Notes: generated by a model not told the origin, from the sequence alone. A DNA stretch of 64,000 bases from [Erwinia] mediterraneensis (GCF_900604315.1 NZ_LR026978.1:1044688-1108687), one strand, 5' to 3'; positions 41,466 through 54,215 are shown, counted from the stretch's first letter. A program made the numbers and translations.

Positions 41466-42048
41466 GTTGTCCTCTCAAGTCACGCAGCGCCTGGAAGTGG
41501 CTGAGCAGTTCATCTGTCTCCACCAGGGGCAATCCAACCACTGCGTAATAGCTTCCATTAATTTTGCGGACAAATCTTCCGCCTGAGCCCTGAATCGCAT
41601 AGGCGCCTGCTTTATCCACGGGTTCGCCGCTGGCGATATAGTCGCGGATATCTGCCGGGGTTAAGGTGCGGAAGGTCACATCGGTAATCACCAGGCACTC
41701 CAGCGTCCGCTGACGGTCGGCCAGCGCCACGGCGGTCATCACCTGGTGCGTCTGCCCGGAGAGTTTCGTCAGCATTTCCGCCGCATGCGCCTCACTGGCG
41801 GGTTTCTCCAACACCTCGCCATTTAATACCACGATGGTATCAGCGCCCAGCACCGGCAAATCTTGCGGCGCAACCGCAACGCCAGCCTGCGCCTTTTCCA
41901 CGGCCAGACGGCGTACATAAGCATCTGCGCTTTCGCCAGGCTGACGACGCTCTTCCACCTCCGTGATCACACGTTCAAACTGCAGTCCAAGCTGCGTCAA
42001 CAGTTCACGCCGACGCGGTGAACCGGAAGCCAGATAGAGGGTTAGCAT
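41455..42048 (-). CDS. yhdE: Maf-family dTTP/UTP pyrophosphatase YhdE
   Basis: This house-cleaning nucleotide pyrophosphatase hydrolyses dTTP, UTP and modified pyrimidine triphosphates. The 197-residue protein has the Maf signature [17 protein letters not shown] at 5-21, [15 protein letters not shown] (about 69-83), and the C-terminal GLPL motif. It lies between mreD (eight bases) and rng (overlap), as in E. coli. Confidence 0.95.
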   Translation of the reverse strand: MLTLYLASGSPRRRELLTQLGLQFERVITEVEERRQPGESADAYVRRLAVEKAQAGVAVAPQDLPVLGADTIVVLNGEVLEKPASEAHAAEMLTKLSGQTHQVMTAVALADRQRTLECLVITDVTFRTLTPADIRDYIASGEPVDKAGAYAIQGSGGRFVRKINGSYYAVVGLPLVETDELLSHFQALRDLRGQHDG

Positions 42049-42056
42049 AAAATTCC

Positions 42057-42545
42057 TTACTGAACGGCGAACTGACGGCGTATTTTTCTCATAAGTAAGA
42101 ATAGCCAGGGCCAGAGAATGCCGTCGATAACGCTACTCCAGAAAATCTCCGGACGGAACGAGACGTCTATTACCAAAAATTCCGCCCAGAAAACAATAAC
42201 ATCCATCGCCAGCGACAGCACCATCACCATTAACGCCTGTTGCCATAACGCCAGGTTACGGAACAGCTGGAATTTAAAGGCGACGAGGTAGGCGATGATG
42301 CTCAGTCCCAGCGCGCGTACCCCCAGCGTGGAACCGGCAATAAGATCCATCAGCGCACCCAGCACAAAGCCAGTGCCGACGTTCACACGGTGCGGCAGCG
42401 CCAGAACCCAGTAGATGAGGATTAACAGCAGCCAGGAGGGCCGAAACATATAAAACTGTTCCGGCCAGGGCATAATTTGCAGGATAAGGGCAACAAGGAA
42501 GGACAGCCAGATAACCCAACGGCCCTGGCTGCGATAACTACTCAA
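42057..42545 (-). CDS. mreD: Rod-shape protein MreD
   Basis: MreD is a polytopic inner-membrane member of the elongasome with MreB, MreC, RodA and PBP2. The 162-residue protein has five to six hydrophobic segments and the conserved [20 protein letters not shown] block. Its ATG overlaps the mreC stop region by four bases. E. coli MreD is also 162 residues. Confidence 0.96.
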   Translation of the reverse strand: MSSYRSQGRWVIWLSFLVALILQIMPWPEQFYMFRPSWLLLILIYWVLALPHRVNVGTGFVLGALMDLIAGSTLGVRALGLSIIAYLVAFKFQLFRNLALWQQALMVMVLSLAMDVIVFWAEFLVIDVSFRPEIFWSSVIDGILWPWLFLLMRKIRRQFAVQ

Positions 42546-43576
42546 GGCTGGCCTCCGTGCGCGCTGGGAGGAGCCTGCTCCCGGGGAGCGCTCGTCGCTG
42601 GCCCGGCCGGGGCTTTCTGCGCCCCTGAAGGTATCATCGACGGCGCCGGCGGCCCCATCTCGCCCGCAGGCGGTAATACTTGCGGCATCATCTGCATCAG
42701 ACGCTCGTTCGCAACACGATGCACTTCATCAGGCTGCATCGGCATAGCGCCATTGCGATCGGCACCCCAGAGCAGCAGTAAATAGCGCAGACGCTGCAGC
42801 CCTGCGGTTGGCCGTGCCTGAATCACCGTGTAGGCGCGCTGCGTATCTACTTTCACTGAAGAGACCACTGCCACCGGATAGCCTTCCGGGAAACGCCCGC
42901 CAAGACCGGAGGTAACCAGCACGTCGCCCACGCGAATGTCGGTATTGCCCGGCAGATGTTCCAGCTGCAGCTCTTCAGCGCAGCCGTTACCGGCGGCAAT
43001 CACGCGAATGTCGTTACGTAACACCTGAATCGGCAGCGCATGGGACGCATCACAAATCAGCAGCACACGACTGGAGATTTTACCGACAGCAATCACCTGC
43101 CCCACCACGCCTTTATCACTGATCACCGGCTGGCCTTCGTAGACGCCATTTACGCTGCCTTTGTCGATGACAACCTGATCGGTATAGGGGTCGGCGCCGG
43201 TAGAGATCACCTGCGTCACCATTTTCTGCTCATCCTGACGCAGCGGTGAACCTAACAGCTCACGCAGACGTGCGTTTTCCTGCTTATACTGCCCCAGCAT
43301 CAGCACTTCACTGTTTTTCAGGAAAAGTTCACGGCGTAACGCTTTGTTTTCCAGCTCCAGCTGCTGGCGTGACGCCAGCGTTTCTGAAACGCTGTCAAGA
43401 ATCTCCCGTGGCCCATTCGCCAGGAAGTAAAACGGACTTACCGACGTGTCCAGATAGTTGCGGATCTGGGTAAAGGACCCGACGCGACTATCGGCGATGA
43501 TGATGGCAATCGCCACGATCACCGCCAGAGAAAGGCGCAATTGCAGGGAAGGCCCCCTGCTAAATATCGGCTTCAT
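42542..43576 (-). CDS. mreC: Cell-shape protein MreC
   Basis: MreC is a bitopic protein linking the MreB filament to periplasmic wall synthases. With the ATG at 43576 ([14 protein letters not shown], as in E. coli) it has 344 residues; an in-frame start 54 bases further upstream adds an unconserved tail. It has one transmembrane helix (about 11-30), a coiled coil (about 65-110), the beta-barrel domain to about 270, and a Pro/Ala/Gly-rich C-terminal tail shorter than that of E. coli (367 residues). Confidence 0.95.
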   Translation of the reverse strand: MKPIFSRGPSLQLRLSLAVIVAIAIIIADSRVGSFTQIRNYLDTSVSPFYFLANGPREILDSVSETLASRQQLELENKALRRELFLKNSEVLMLGQYKQENARLRELLGSPLRQDEQKMVTQVISTGADPYTDQVVIDKGSVNGVYEGQPVISDKGVVGQVIAVGKISSRVLLICDASHALPIQVLRNDIRVIAAGNGCAEELQLEHLPGNTDIRVGDVLVTSGLGGRFPEGYPVAVVSSVKVDTQRAYTVIQARPTAGLQRLRYLLLLWGADRNGAMPMQPDEVHRVANERLMQMMPQVLPPAGEMGPPAPSMIPSGAQKAPAGPATSAPREQAPPSAHGGQP

Positions 43577-43725
43577 AAATTCTGCGTGTTCCTCGACAAC
43601 AGGTAAGGGAGAGCGGGCTGAGCCAGACACTCCCCTGAGCTGGACGCATCATACCGACGCGATATGCGTCAGTTTCCCGCTCATTCCGTGCGTAGTCTGA
43701 CAGCGATCACAGCTGATTGAGGCGA

Positions 43726-45078
<1,353 letters not shown>

Positions 45079-47028
45079 CTAAATAGAATAGCGTTGTGAG
45101 TACTTTTTTACGTTGCTATTCACCGGTTGCGAAGCGGAGAAAAAATCCCCTTGCCCGCCAGCGACACCTAAACCTGCCAGCACCTGCCACTCTTCACGGC
45201 TCCGCACCCCGGTGGCAAACACCTGAGTCGCGGTCGGTTTACAGACTTCCAACAGGCTCTGGACAAACAGCTGATTCTCGGTACGACGCTCAATATTACG
45301 CACCAGCCCCGGATCCAGCTTGATCAATTCCAGCGGCAGCAGCCGGATATAGGCGCTGCTGACCACGGTCAGCCCGGCCTGATTCACCGCGATACGGCAG
45401 CCAAACGCCCGCAGCATCCGGAAAACCGGCATTAACCGGCTGGTGTGTTGACAGACATCAGACTCTGCAAGTTCAAATAAAAATCGTTTTCTTTGCGCTT
45501 TTGGACATTGCAGCAGCACTTTCTGCAGCCAGCGGACAAAAGGACGCTGTAACAGCGAGTCAATAGTCACCGGCAGCCCCAGGGTTTGATCCGGCCAGAC
45601 CTCAGAAAGCGCCAGAATACGCAGCACCAGCTGGCGATCCCAGGCATCCGCCATACCTAACTGTACTACCAGCGGCATATATTCGGCTGACAGCACCTCT
45701 TTATCGCCATCAAAAATACGCGTCTGCAGTTCGCGATGATGCACCTTGCCGGTTAACGTTACCGCGGGCTTTTGATACAGCCGGGGACCGCCGCGATTAA
45801 GAGTATTTTCCAGCAGCGTGCGCCATTTTACGCTACCGCGCCCCATATCCACCAGATTACCCTCGCCCACGGCCCAGTTATTTCCCCCCAGCAAGGTGGC
45901 ACGACGTGTTGCCAGCTCAACATTATCCATTACCTGCTGTACGCTTTGTCCGCTACGCCAGGCGCTGATGCCAATATGAATCAGGTCGTCACGATTGACC
46001 ATACGCATGGGTGGCAGGGAATCCACGGCGTTGATCAACTGCGCAGCAATACCATCTGCCTCTTTTAAACTGCGATGTGGCAGCAGCACGGCAAAATCAC
46101 TGCGGAAATAGCGCGCCAGCAACGCCCCCGGATAACGTAAGACAAAAGTCGACAGCATATTGACCAGATCAAACAGGTATTCATCGACCAGCGTCGCACC
46201 CAGGGTTTCACTGAGGGTGTCCAGATCGGGCAGACGTACCATCATCACCACGCCATGCGTCCCCACTGCCTCTTGATCTTCCAGCAGGGTTGCCAGCTGG
46301 TTGTCGAAGAACAGGCGATTGTTCAGCCCGGTACGCGCATCCTGAGCGGCAAAAGCGCGGATCAGCCGGTCAATACGCAGGCGCTGCTCCCCCGCTTCAT
46401 TAAGATCGGAAAGCAGCAGGTCGATGGCGCGGCTCGCTTTCGGCGGCCACTCATCCTTTTTTCCCGGCCCTGTGCTGCTGCGCTCGCCAGCCAGAATTTT
46501 CTGCGCACGCGCTTCAAGACATTCCATTCCCTCCCACTGGCGGTTAAGCCAGCGATGCGTCATCGTCAGCAGGATACCCATCACCAATACCACCGTGAAA
46601 ATCGCCAGCAGGGTATAGGTGCCGATAAATGAGCTGAACCAGGTTTTTGCCGGATCCAGCAGCACGACGCGCAGCGCCATGCCTGGTTGCTGCACCAGGG
46701 GAATATCAAACTGGATGTAACGGTTAGGCTCGTCATCCAGCATAGGGTGTTCGTGCCGCGAGAGTTTCAGTAGCGTATCAGCATCATGATGGAGTTCCAC
46801 CTGCCTGGCATGGATCACAGGCATTATGCGTGACAGCCAGGGGGTCAGCGTCTCCGGCGTCTGGCTCAGTAACGCCTGATCCACTTCCGTGGCCAGTGTC
46901 TGTACCCGATGTTCGACGTGCTGGCTGTTAAGCCAGAAAAAGCTGATAGCGCAGCTGACCAGCATCAACAGCATTGCCAGCACGCTTAAAAATGTAATAA
47001 ACGCAGAAAATTTTGTGGTTAATCGCAT
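45079..47028 (-). CDS. csrD: CsrD, regulator of CsrB/CsrC decay with degenerate GGDEF and EAL domains
   Basis: CsrD targets the small RNAs CsrB and CsrC for RNase E cleavage and so tunes CsrA. The 649-residue protein has two membrane segments (about 10-32 and 136-157), a HAMP-like/coiled-coil linker, then a GGDEF-fold domain whose signature is FRSDF (308-312) and an EAL-fold domain with AEYMPL (448-453) where active enzymes have EAL. Both are catalytically dead, as in E. coli (HRSDF and ELM). E. coli CsrD is 646 residues. It is divergent from msrP. Confidence 0.95.
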   Translation of the reverse strand: MRLTTKFSAFITFLSVLAMLLMLVSCAISFFWLNSQHVEHRVQTLATEVDQALLSQTPETLTPWLSRIMPVIHARQVELHHDADTLLKLSRHEHPMLDDEPNRYIQFDIPLVQQPGMALRVVLLDPAKTWFSSFIGTYTLLAIFTVVLVMGILLTMTHRWLNRQWEGMECLEARAQKILAGERSSTGPGKKDEWPPKASRAIDLLLSDLNEAGEQRLRIDRLIRAFAAQDARTGLNNRLFFDNQLATLLEDQEAVGTHGVVMMVRLPDLDTLSETLGATLVDEYLFDLVNMLSTFVLRYPGALLARYFRSDFAVLLPHRSLKEADGIAAQLINAVDSLPPMRMVNRDDLIHIGISAWRSGQSVQQVMDNVELATRRATLLGGNNWAVGEGNLVDMGRGSVKWRTLLENTLNRGGPRLYQKPAVTLTGKVHHRELQTRIFDGDKEVLSAEYMPLVVQLGMADAWDRQLVLRILALSEVWPDQTLGLPVTIDSLLQRPFVRWLQKVLLQCPKAQRKRFLFELAESDVCQHTSRLMPVFRMLRAFGCRIAVNQAGLTVVSSAYIRLLPLELIKLDPGLVRNIERRTENQLFVQSLLEVCKPTATQVFATGVRSREEWQVLAGLGVAGGQGDFFSASQPVNSNVKKYSQRYSI

Positions 47029-47314
47029 CCCTGTGCCTGTTTTACTGCAACCTTAAAGCCTTTCACGTGCGCTCTGGTCAGTGCGCCTGACGTAAACCTG
47101 AGCAAAATAGCATAAATCTTCACCGGGGGCAGTGGCTGGTGCCGTCGCTGTGCGCAGCCTGAAGTCTGAAGTCTGACACTGACGGTCCCGGCAACCGCGC
47201 TGTCTTTCAGAGACATTTCCGTAGCCAGGAAATTTCATATTTTTGCAGAATAATTCGTCAGGCGGACAGCTTTTGCGCATGCTGAAAACAGAATCTTTTC
47301 CCGGAGAGAGCCAC

Positions 47315-48319
47315 ATGAAGCCCGTTAACCGTCTGAGCGAAACTGACGTCACCCCTGAAAGCGTATTTAACATGCAGCGACGTCAGGTTCTGAAAACGCT
47401 GGGTCTGGGTGCCGCTGCGCTCGGCATGCCAGCCATCGCGCAAGCCAATGTGCTTGACTGGTTTAAAGGCAATAACCGTCCTCCGGCACCCGCAGGCCGG
47501 GCGCTCGACTTTACCCGCCCGGAAAAATATCAGGCAGATCTACCACTGACGCCCTTTGATAAAGTCGCTGGCTACAATAATTTTTATGAGTTTGGTCTGG
47601 ATAAAGCCGATCCCGCCGCCAATGCCGGCTCGCTAAAAACCGACAACTGGACGCTGAAAATTGACGGTGAAGTGGCAAAGCCGCTGACTCTGGATATGGA
47701 CGATATTTTCAAACGTTTTGCCATGGAGCAGCGCATTTACCGAATGCGCTGCGTAGAAGCCTGGTCAATGGTGATCCCCTGGGTCGGCTTTGAACTGGGT
47801 AAATTGTTAAAAGCAGCCGAGCCCAACAGCCATGCGCGCTTTGTCGCTTTTCAGACGATCTATGCTCCCGACCAGATGCCAGGACAAAAAGATCGCTTTA
47901 TCGGCGGAGGCATCGATTATCCCTATGTAGAGGGGCTGCGCCTGGACGAGGCGATGCACCCGCTGACACTGCTGAGCACCGGCGTCTATGGCAAGGCGCT
48001 GCCGCCACAAAACGGCGCGCCCATTCGACTCACGGTTCCCTGGAAATATGGTTTCAAAGGCATTAAATCGATTGTCAAAATTACCCTGACGCGCAACCAG
48101 CCGCCCACCACCTGGAATCAGATCGCCGACAATGAGTATGGCTTTTATGCCAACGTGAATCCCCACGTGGATCATCCCCGCTGGTCGCAGGCCACCGAGC
48201 GCTTTATCGGGCCGGGCGGTCTGTTAAAGGTCGAACGGCAGCCCACTCTGCTGTTCAATGGCTATGGCACGGAAGTCGCCGCGCTCTATCGCGGACTCGA
48301 TTTACGGAGGAATTACTGA
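47315..48319 (+). CDS. msrP: MsrP, periplasmic methionine-sulfoxide reductase catalytic subunit (YedY)
   Basis: MsrP is a molybdopterin enzyme that repairs oxidised methionine in periplasmic proteins. With the ATG at 47315 (GGAGAGAG upstream) it is 334 residues, the E. coli size. It carries a Tat signal with RRQVLKT (22-28) and cleavage near AQA-N (about 44). The molybdenum ligand is C146 (RMRCVEAW), the same number as in E. coli. It is immediately followed by msrQ. In E. coli these genes lie elsewhere, beside hprRS. Confidence 0.96.
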   Translation: MKPVNRLSETDVTPESVFNMQRRQVLKTLGLGAAALGMPAIAQANVLDWFKGNNRPPAPAGRALDFTRPEKYQADLPLTPFDKVAGYNNFYEFGLDKADPAANAGSLKTDNWTLKIDGEVAKPLTLDMDDIFKRFAMEQRIYRMRCVEAWSMVIPWVGFELGKLLKAAEPNSHARFVAFQTIYAPDQMPGQKDRFIGGGIDYPYVEGLRLDEAMHPLTLLSTGVYGKALPPQNGAPIRLTVPWKYGFKGIKSIVKITLTRNQPPTTWNQIADNEYGFYANVNPHVDHPRWSQATERFIGPGGLLKVERQPTLLFNGYGTEVAALYRGLDLRRNY

Positions 48320-48961
48320 GTGCGTCTGACCCTCAAACAGGTGACGGGCCTGAAGGTATTACTGCATCTGGCGGCGTTTTTGCCGCTGGTGTGGCTCTTT
48401 TTCGCCCTGCAACACGGTTGGCTGAGCGCCGATCCGGCGAAAGATATTCAGCACTTTACAGGCCGCATGGCTCTGAAGCTGCTGCTGGCGACACTGGTGG
48501 TCTCGCCGCTATCGCGCTACAGCAAACAGCCGTTGCTGATCCGTACGCGCCGCCTGCTCGGACTCTGGTGTTTCGCCTGGGCCTGTCTGCACCTGCTGAG
48601 CTATTACCTGCTGGAGCTGGGGGCCGATAACCTGCGCCTGCTGGGCAGCGAATTGATTTCCCGCCCTTATCTGCTGCTGGGGATTAGCAGTTGGATCATA
48701 TTACTGGCGCTGGCGCTCACCTCGTTTCAGCGCGCCCAGCGTAAGCTGGGCCGGCGCTGGCAAACGCTGCACAATCTGGTTTATCTGGTGGCGATCCTCG
48801 CGCCTGTCCACTATATCTGGTCAGTAAAAGTTATTTCGCCGCAGCCGCTGATTTATGCCGCGATGGCGGCGTTGTTACTGGCCTGGCGTTATAAAAAATT
48901 CCGTAAATGGTGGCCAGCCTCAGCGCAACGGCTTTCTCCGGGCAATAAAGCTGAAAAGTGA
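48320..48961 (+). CDS. msrQ: MsrQ, haem-binding membrane subunit of MsrPQ (YedZ)
   Basis: MsrQ passes electrons from the quinone pool to MsrP. The 213-residue protein has about six transmembrane helices, with haem-ligand histidines in the [22 protein letters not shown] and [18 protein letters not shown] regions. It starts with GTG directly after the msrP stop (TGA-GTG), preceded by an ACGGAGG Shine-Dalgarno inside msrP, so translation is coupled. Confidence 0.95.
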   Translation: MRLTLKQVTGLKVLLHLAAFLPLVWLFFALQHGWLSADPAKDIQHFTGRMALKLLLATLVVSPLSRYSKQPLLIRTRRLLGLWCFAWACLHLLSYYLLELGADNLRLLGSELISRPYLLLGISSWIILLALALTSFQRAQRKLGRRWQTLHNLVYLVAILAPVHYIWSVKVISPQPLIYAAMAALLLAWRYKKFRKWWPASAQRLSPGNKAEK

Positions 48962-49148
48962 GGCCAGCGTTGCCTCCCGAATCAAGTTCGCAGATAAGAT
49001 CAGTAATTTGCTGCGAATTGCCCTGAAAGAGATATAATGCCCGGCTTTATTGCAAGCTGGCTCTTCTTTTTCACTGCGAAGGGTGACAAATGAAGAGTGG
49101 CAAGGTATTTTACGCGATGCCTCAATGATTGCCGGAGATAGCCGCAAG

Positions 49149-49601
49149 ATGGCGCATAAATTCCACATTCTGCTTTTGAATGGGCCCAACCTGAATTTAC
49201 TGGGGACCCGCGAGCCTGAGAAATATGGTCATACCACACTGCACGATATTGTCAGCGACCTTACGCGTCAGGCCGAACAACTGCAGGTGAAACTGAGCCA
49301 TCTGCAATCCAATGCGGAATACCAGCTTATCGATCGCATTCATGAGGCAAAAGGCCAGGTGGATTATATTATTATTAATCCAGCCGCGTTTACGCATACC
49401 AGCGTAGCCTTGCGTGATGCCCTGCTGGCGGTCAGCATTCCTTTTATCGAAGTGCATCTCTCCAACGTGCATGCACGCGAGCCTTTCCGCCATCACTCCT
49501 ATCTTTCTGATGTTTCCGCTGGCGTTATCTGTGGCCTTGGCGCTGACGGTTACTCATGGGCTTTACAAACGGCAGTTAAACGCCTGTCACATTCAAATTA
49601 A
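49149..49601 (+). CDS. aroQ: Type II 3-dehydroquinate dehydratase AroQ
   Basis: AroQ catalyses the third shikimate-pathway step by the type II (enolate) mechanism. With the ATG at 49149 the protein has 150 residues, standard for the family; an in-frame upstream start at 49050 adds an unconserved 33 residues. Motifs are [20 protein letters not shown] (8-27), with the catalytic Tyr in [16 protein letters not shown], and [20 protein letters not shown] with the catalytic His. E. coli K-12 has only the unrelated type I enzyme AroD. Here aroQ sits 21 bases before accB. Confidence 0.96.
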   Translation: MAHKFHILLLNGPNLNLLGTREPEKYGHTTLHDIVSDLTRQAEQLQVKLSHLQSNAEYQLIDRIHEAKGQVDYIIINPAAFTHTSVALRDALLAVSIPFIEVHLSNVHAREPFRHHSYLSDVSAGVICGLGADGYSWALQTAVKRLSHSN

Positions 49602-49622
49602 ACAGAGTACGGAACCACACTC

Positions 49623-50087
49623 ATGGATATTCGTAAAATTAAAAAACTGATCGAACTGGTTGAAGAGTCCGGCATCGCTGAGCTGGAAATTTCTGAAGGG
49701 GAAGAGTCAGTTCGTATCAGCCGTTCACCTGCAAATGTCGGTTATCCTGTGATGCAACAGGCTTACGCGGCCCCTGCCCCGCAGCCTGCTCTGGCAGCCG
49801 CCGTGGCGCCCGTGAGCGCGCCGGTGATTGAAGCCTCTGCGCCGGAAGTCAGCGGTCACATCGTGCGTTCCCCGATGGTCGGCACCTTCTATCGCACGCC
49901 GAGCCCGGAAGCGAAAGCCTTCATTGAAGTGGGTCAGAAAGTGAACGCGGGTGATACCCTGTGCATCGTTGAAGCCATGAAAATGATGAACCAGATCGAA
50001 GCGGATAAGTCTGGTGTGGTTAAAGCGATTCTGGTCGAAAGCGGCCAACCGGTAGAATTTGACGAGCCGCTGGTCGTCATCGAATAA
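49623..50087 (+). CDS. accB: Biotin carboxyl carrier protein AccB
   Basis: AccB is the biotin-bearing subunit of acetyl-CoA carboxylase, the first step of fatty-acid synthesis. The 154-residue protein has an N-terminal dimerising segment, a Pro/Ala-rich flexible linker (about 45-75), and the biotinyl domain with the EAMKMMN signature and biotin Lys120. E. coli AccB is 156 residues. accC follows after 11 bases. Confidence 0.98.
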   Translation: MDIRKIKKLIELVEESGIAELEISEGEESVRISRSPANVGYPVMQQAYAAPAPQPALAAAVAPVSAPVIEASAPEVSGHIVRSPMVGTFYRTPSPEAKAFIEVGQKVNAGDTLCIVEAMKMMNQIEADKSGVVKAILVESGQPVEFDEPLVVIE

Positions 50088-50098
50088 CGAGGCGAACC

Positions 50099-51448
50099 AT
50101 GCTGGATAAAATTGTTATTGCTAACCGTGGGGAAATTGCGCTGCGCATTCTGCGTGCCTGTAAAGAGTTGGGCATCAAGACTGTAGCGGTACATTCCAGC
50201 GCGGATCGCGATTTAAAACACGTACTGCTGGCTGACGAAACGGTCTGTATCGGCCCGGCACAGTCAGTAAAAAGCTACCTCAATATTCCGGCCATTATTT
50301 CTGCTGCAGAAATTACCGGTGCGGTAGCGATTCACCCTGGCTACGGGTTCCTGTCTGAGAACGCCGATTTTGCCGAGCAGGTTGAACGCTCCGGCTTTAT
50401 CTTTATCGGCCCGAAAGCGGATACCATCCGGTTAATGGGTGATAAAGTCTCCGCGATCAACGCGATGAAAAAAGCGGGCGTGCCCTGCGTACCGGGTTCT
50501 GATGGCCCGTTGGGTGATGACATGGATAAAAACCGTGCTATCGCGCAACGTATCGGCTATCCGGTAATCATCAAAGCGTCCGGCGGCGGCGGCGGTCGCG
50601 GCATGCGCGTTGTACGTGCGGATAAAGATCTGGAACAATCCATTGGTATGACCCGTGCTGAAGCCAAAGCGGCATTCAACAACGATATGGTCTACATGGA
50701 GAAGTATCTGGAGAACCCGCGCCATATCGAGATTCAGGTACTGGCTGACGGTCAGGGCAACGCCATTTATCTGGCGGAGCGCGACTGCTCAATGCAGCGT
50801 CGCCACCAGAAAGTGGTGGAAGAAGCGCCAGCACCAGGTATCACGCCCGAAATGCGCCATTTCATTGGTGAACGCTGTACGCAAGCCTGTCTGGAAATTG
50901 GCTATCGCGGCGCGGGCACCTTTGAGTTCCTGTATGAAAACGGTGAATTCTACTTTATTGAGATGAACACCCGTATTCAGGTAGAGCATCCGGTGACCGA
51001 AATGATCACTGGCGTGGATCTGATCAAAGAGCAGCTGCGTATTGCTGCTGGTCAGCCGCTCACCATCAAACAGGAAGATGTGGTCATTCGCGGCCATGCC
51101 GTTGAGTGCCGTATTAATGCGGAAGATCCCAACACCTTCCTGCCGAGCCCGGGTAAAGTGACCCGTTTTCATGCACCGGGTGGTTTTGGTGTGCGCTGGG
51201 AATCACATCTCTATGCGGGTTACAGCGTGCCGCCTTATTACGACTCCATGATTGGCAAGCTGATCGCTTACGGTGAAAGCCGTGACGTCGCTATCGCCCG
51301 CATGAAGAATGCGCTGGCGGAGCTGATCATCGATGGCATCAAAACCAACGTCGAACTGCAGATGAAAATCATGTCCGACGAAAACTTCCAGCATGGTGGC
51401 ACCAATATCCACTATCTGGAGAAAAAACTGGGCCTGCAGGAGAAATAA
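50099..51448 (+). CDS. accC: Biotin carboxylase AccC
   Basis: AccC carboxylates the biotin on AccB using ATP and bicarbonate. The 449-residue protein is the E. coli length: biotin-carboxylase N domain (1-115, [20 protein letters not shown]), ATP-grasp domain (about 115-320) with the glycine loop [12 protein letters not shown], and C domain with EHPVTEM and RINAEDP. It is cotranscribed with accB and closed by a strong terminator. Confidence 0.98.
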   Translation: MLDKIVIANRGEIALRILRACKELGIKTVAVHSSADRDLKHVLLADETVCIGPAQSVKSYLNIPAIISAAEITGAVAIHPGYGFLSENADFAEQVERSGFIFIGPKADTIRLMGDKVSAINAMKKAGVPCVPGSDGPLGDDMDKNRAIAQRIGYPVIIKASGGGGGRGMRVVRADKDLEQSIGMTRAEAKAAFNNDMVYMEKYLENPRHIEIQVLADGQGNAIYLAERDCSMQRRHQKVVEEAPAPGITPEMRHFIGERCTQACLEIGYRGAGTFEFLYENGEFYFIEMNTRIQVEHPVTEMITGVDLIKEQLRIAAGQPLTIKQEDVVIRGHAVECRINAEDPNTFLPSPGKVTRFHAPGGFGVRWESHLYAGYSVPPYYDSMIGKLIAYGESRDVAIARMKNALAELIIDGIKTNVELQMKIMSDENFQHGGTNIHYLEKKLGLQEK

Positions 51449-51467
51449 TTTTCCGCTAATTCAGTTT

Positions 51468-51498
51468 AAGGCCGGTTAATCCGGCCTTTTTATTTTTT
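51468..51498 (+). terminator. Rho-independent terminator of accBC
   Basis: AAGGCCGG (51468-51475) pairs with CCGGCCTT (51481-51488) around TTAAT, followed by T-rich sequence TTATTTTTT. It starts 20 bases after the accC stop and 18 bases before yhdT. Confidence 0.88.
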
Positions 51499-51515
51499 GT
51501 CGGCTTTGGGATGAA

Positions 51516-51761
51516 ATGATGGATGCTCGTTTTCTGCAAGCGCATAAAGAAGCACGCTGGTCGTTTTTTCTGACGCTGGCCTATCTGGCCGTCTGGGGCA
51601 TCAGCGCCTGGCTGGGCGGTAGCGACAGCGGATTAACAGGCCTGCCACGCTGGTTCGAACTCTCTTGCCTCTTTGCGCCCCTGCTCTTCATTTTTTTATG
51701 CTGGCTGATGATACGGCTGCTGTTCCGCGATATGTCACTGGAGGATAAGCATGGAAGCTGA
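51516..51761 (+). CDS. yhdT: YhdT, small inner-membrane protein (DUF997)
   Basis: The 81-residue protein (80 if the second ATG at 51519 is used) has two hydrophobic segments (about 17-35 and 52-70) and the family blocks QAHKEARW, GLPRWFE and LCWLMIRLLFRDM. It overlaps the panF start by 11 bases, as in E. coli. It may help PanF assembly, but this is inferred from gene pairing alone. Confidence 0.9.
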   Translation: MMDARFLQAHKEARWSFFLTLAYLAVWGISAWLGGSDSGLTGLPRWFELSCLFAPLLFIFLCWLMIRLLFRDMSLEDKHGS

Positions 51762-53202
51762 AATTATTCTTCCCCTGCTCGGTTATCTAATCCTGATTGC
51801 CGGACTTTCGGTTTTTGCGGTACGCAAACAGCGCCAGGGCAGCTTTCTCAACGAATATTTTCTCGGTAATCGCTCCATGGGCGGCTTCGTGCTGGCCATG
51901 ACCTTAACCACCACCTATATCAGTGCCAGCTCGTTTATTGGCGGCCCGGGAGCCGCCTATAAATATGGCCTCGGCTGGGTGCTGCTGGCGATGATCCAGC
52001 TCCCCGCCGTCTGGCTGTCGCTGGGGGTGCTGGGGAAGAAGTTCGCTATTCTGGCGCGGCGTTATAACGCGGTTACGCTGAACGATATGTTGTACGCGCG
52101 CTATCGCAGCCCGCTGCTAATCTGGCTGAGCAGCCTGAGCTTGCTGATCGCCTTTATCGGTGCGATGACCGTCCAGTTTATTGGCGGCGCGCGCCTGCTG
52201 GAAACCGCCGCCGGCATTCCCTATACCACCGGCCTGCTGATCTTTGGCGGCACCATTGCGCTCTATACCGCTTTTGGCGGCTTCCGCGCCAGCGTTCTGA
52301 ACGATGCGATGCAGGGCCTGGTGATGCTGATCGGCACCTTTTTGCTGCTGTTCGCCGTGATCCACGCTGCCGGGGGACTTGATGTCGCCGTCAGCAAGCT
52401 GCGCACCATCGATCCTCAGTTAGTCGAGCCCCAGGGGCCCGGCAATATTATTACGCCCACTTTTTTAAGCTCTTTCGCTGTGCTGGTCTGTTTCGGGGTG
52501 ATCGGTTTACCCCACACCGCCGTACGCTGTATCTCTTATAAAGACAGTAAGGCGCTGCATCGCGGCATTATTATCGGCACCATTGTCGTGGCGCTGCTGA
52601 TGTTAGGCATGCATCTGGCGGGAGCGCTGGGACGGGCGATTATCCCGGATATGGCGGTGCCGGATCGGGTGATCCCGACATTGATGATCACCGTGCTGCC
52701 ACCCATTGCGGCCGGGATCTTTCTTGCTGCGCCCATGGCGGCCATTATGTCCACCATTAATGCCCAGCTACTGCAATCCTCCGCTACCCTGATCAAGGAT
52801 CTCTATCTGCGCATTGCACCGCAGCAGATGGAAAATGAGCGGCTGCTGCGTACCTTATCCGCCGGTATCACTTTTGTTCTCGGTGCGCTGCTGCTGCTGG
52901 CCGCCTGGAACCCGCCAGATATGATTATCTGGCTGAACCTGCTGGCCTTCGGTGGTCTGGAAGCGGTATTTCTCTGGCCGCTGGTGCTGGGGTTGTACTG
53001 GGAAAAAGCCAACGCCGCCGGTGCCATTAGCGGAATGGTGTGCGGTGCTGCCTGTTATACCCTGCTCGCCAGTCTGGACCTGCAGGTCTGGGGCTTTCAC
53101 CCTATCGTGCCTGCACTGACAGTCAGCCTGCTGGCTTTTCTGGCAGGGAATCTGTTTGGTCGCCAGTCTGCTCTTTCTGACGCGACCATAACGTTGAAAT
53201 AA
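51751..53202 (+). CDS. panF: Sodium/pantothenate symporter PanF
   Basis: PanF is an SSS-family Na+-coupled importer of pantothenate, the coenzyme A precursor. The 483-residue protein is the E. coli length and has about 13 membrane helices, with the SSS signatures [20 protein letters not shown] and [20 protein letters not shown]. It starts inside the yhdT 3' end and is followed 11 bases later by prmA. Confidence 0.96.
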   Translation: MEAEIILPLLGYLILIAGLSVFAVRKQRQGSFLNEYFLGNRSMGGFVLAMTLTTTYISASSFIGGPGAAYKYGLGWVLLAMIQLPAVWLSLGVLGKKFAILARRYNAVTLNDMLYARYRSPLLIWLSSLSLLIAFIGAMTVQFIGGARLLETAAGIPYTTGLLIFGGTIALYTAFGGFRASVLNDAMQGLVMLIGTFLLLFAVIHAAGGLDVAVSKLRTIDPQLVEPQGPGNIITPTFLSSFAVLVCFGVIGLPHTAVRCISYKDSKALHRGIIIGTIVVALLMLGMHLAGALGRAIIPDMAVPDRVIPTLMITVLPPIAAGIFLAAPMAAIMSTINAQLLQSSATLIKDLYLRIAPQQMENERLLRTLSAGITFVLGALLLLAAWNPPDMIIWLNLLAFGGLEAVFLWPLVLGLYWEKANAAGAISGMVCGAACYTLLASLDLQVWGFHPIVPALTVSLLAFLAGNLFGRQSALSDATITLK

Positions 53203-53213
53203 AGAGATATGCT

Positions 53214-54095
53214 ATGCCATGGATTCAAATCAAGATTAATACCGAAGGTCGCCACGCTGAAGAGCTGGGCGATGCGCTGATAGAAACCGGCGCGGTTTCT
53301 GTGACCTTCCAGGATACCCACGATACGCCGGTCTATGAGCCGTTGCCGGGCGAAACACGCCTGTGGGGCGATACTGACGTTATCGGCCTGTTTGATGCGG
53401 AAGTGGAGATGAATCAGGTGGTGGCCGCGCTGACGCAGCATCCGCTACTGGGTGCCGGTTTCCGTCATAAGATCGAGCAGATCGAAGATAAAGACTGGGA
53501 ACGTGAGTGGATGGATAATTTCCACCCCATGCGCTTCGGTGAACGCCTGTGGATCTGTCCGAGCTGGCGCGACGTGCCAGATCCGGATGCGGTGAATGTA
53601 ATGCTGGATCCCGGCCTGGCCTTTGGCACCGGTACGCACCCGACCACCTCGCTTTGCCTCACCTGGCTTGACGGCCTCGATCTACAGGGCAAAACCGTGA
53701 TCGACTTTGGTTGCGGATCCGGGATCCTGGCGATCGCTGCGCTGAAGCTGGGCGCCGCGCAGGCTATCGGTATTGATATCGATCCGCAGGCGATTCAGGC
53801 CAGTCGCAGTAATGCCGAACGTAACGGCGTCGCCGATCGCTTATCACTCTATTTGCCCCACCAGCAGCCGGAGAATCTGAGCGCTGATGTGGTGGTCGCC
53901 AATATTCTCGCCGGTCCGCTGCGTGAGCTGGCGCCGCTTATCAGCGTGCTGCCAAAGTCTGGCGGTCATCTGGGCCTCTCAGGCGTGCTGGCGACGCAGG
54001 CTGACAGCGTATGTGAAGCCTACGCTGACGCCTTCGAGCTTGATCCGGTCGCGGAAAAAGAGGAGTGGTGCCGCATCACCGGCATCCGTCGTTGA
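53214..54095 (+). CDS. prmA: Ribosomal protein L11 methyltransferase PrmA
   Basis: PrmA trimethylates L11 on its N terminus and on two lysines. The 293-residue protein has the E. coli length: an N-terminal L11-recognition domain (1-60), a linker helix, and the SAM-binding Rossmann domain with [20 protein letters not shown] (about 161-180) and [10 protein letters not shown]. Terminated by the hairpin at 54177-54215. Confidence 0.97.
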   Translation: MPWIQIKINTEGRHAEELGDALIETGAVSVTFQDTHDTPVYEPLPGETRLWGDTDVIGLFDAEVEMNQVVAALTQHPLLGAGFRHKIEQIEDKDWEREWMDNFHPMRFGERLWICPSWRDVPDPDAVNVMLDPGLAFGTGTHPTTSLCLTWLDGLDLQGKTVIDFGCGSGILAIAALKLGAAQAIGIDIDPQAIQASRSNAERNGVADRLSLYLPHQQPENLSADVVVANILAGPLRELAPLISVLPKSGGHLGLSGVLATQADSVCEAYADAFELDPVAEKEEWCRITGIRR

Positions 54096-54176
54096 GGCTT
54101 TCCGCGCGTGTCACAGCGAACCACCCGGCAATAGCTTGCGAGCTCAGATAATAAACAAGGTTAATTATCAACACTC

Positions 54177-54215
54177 CGTCACATGTATCGCTAATTGCGT
54201 CATGTGACGTTTTTT
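54177..54215 (+). terminator. Rho-independent terminator of prmA
   Basis: CGTCACATG (54177-54185) pairs perfectly with CATGTGACG (54201-54209) around a 15-base loop, then six T residues. Confidence 0.85.

Noticed and set aside
45079..47028. csrD as an active c-di-GMP cyclase/phosphodiesterase
   Set aside because: GGDEF is FRSDF and EAL is EYM, and the whole protein matches CsrD, which is known to be inactive in c-di-GMP turnover.
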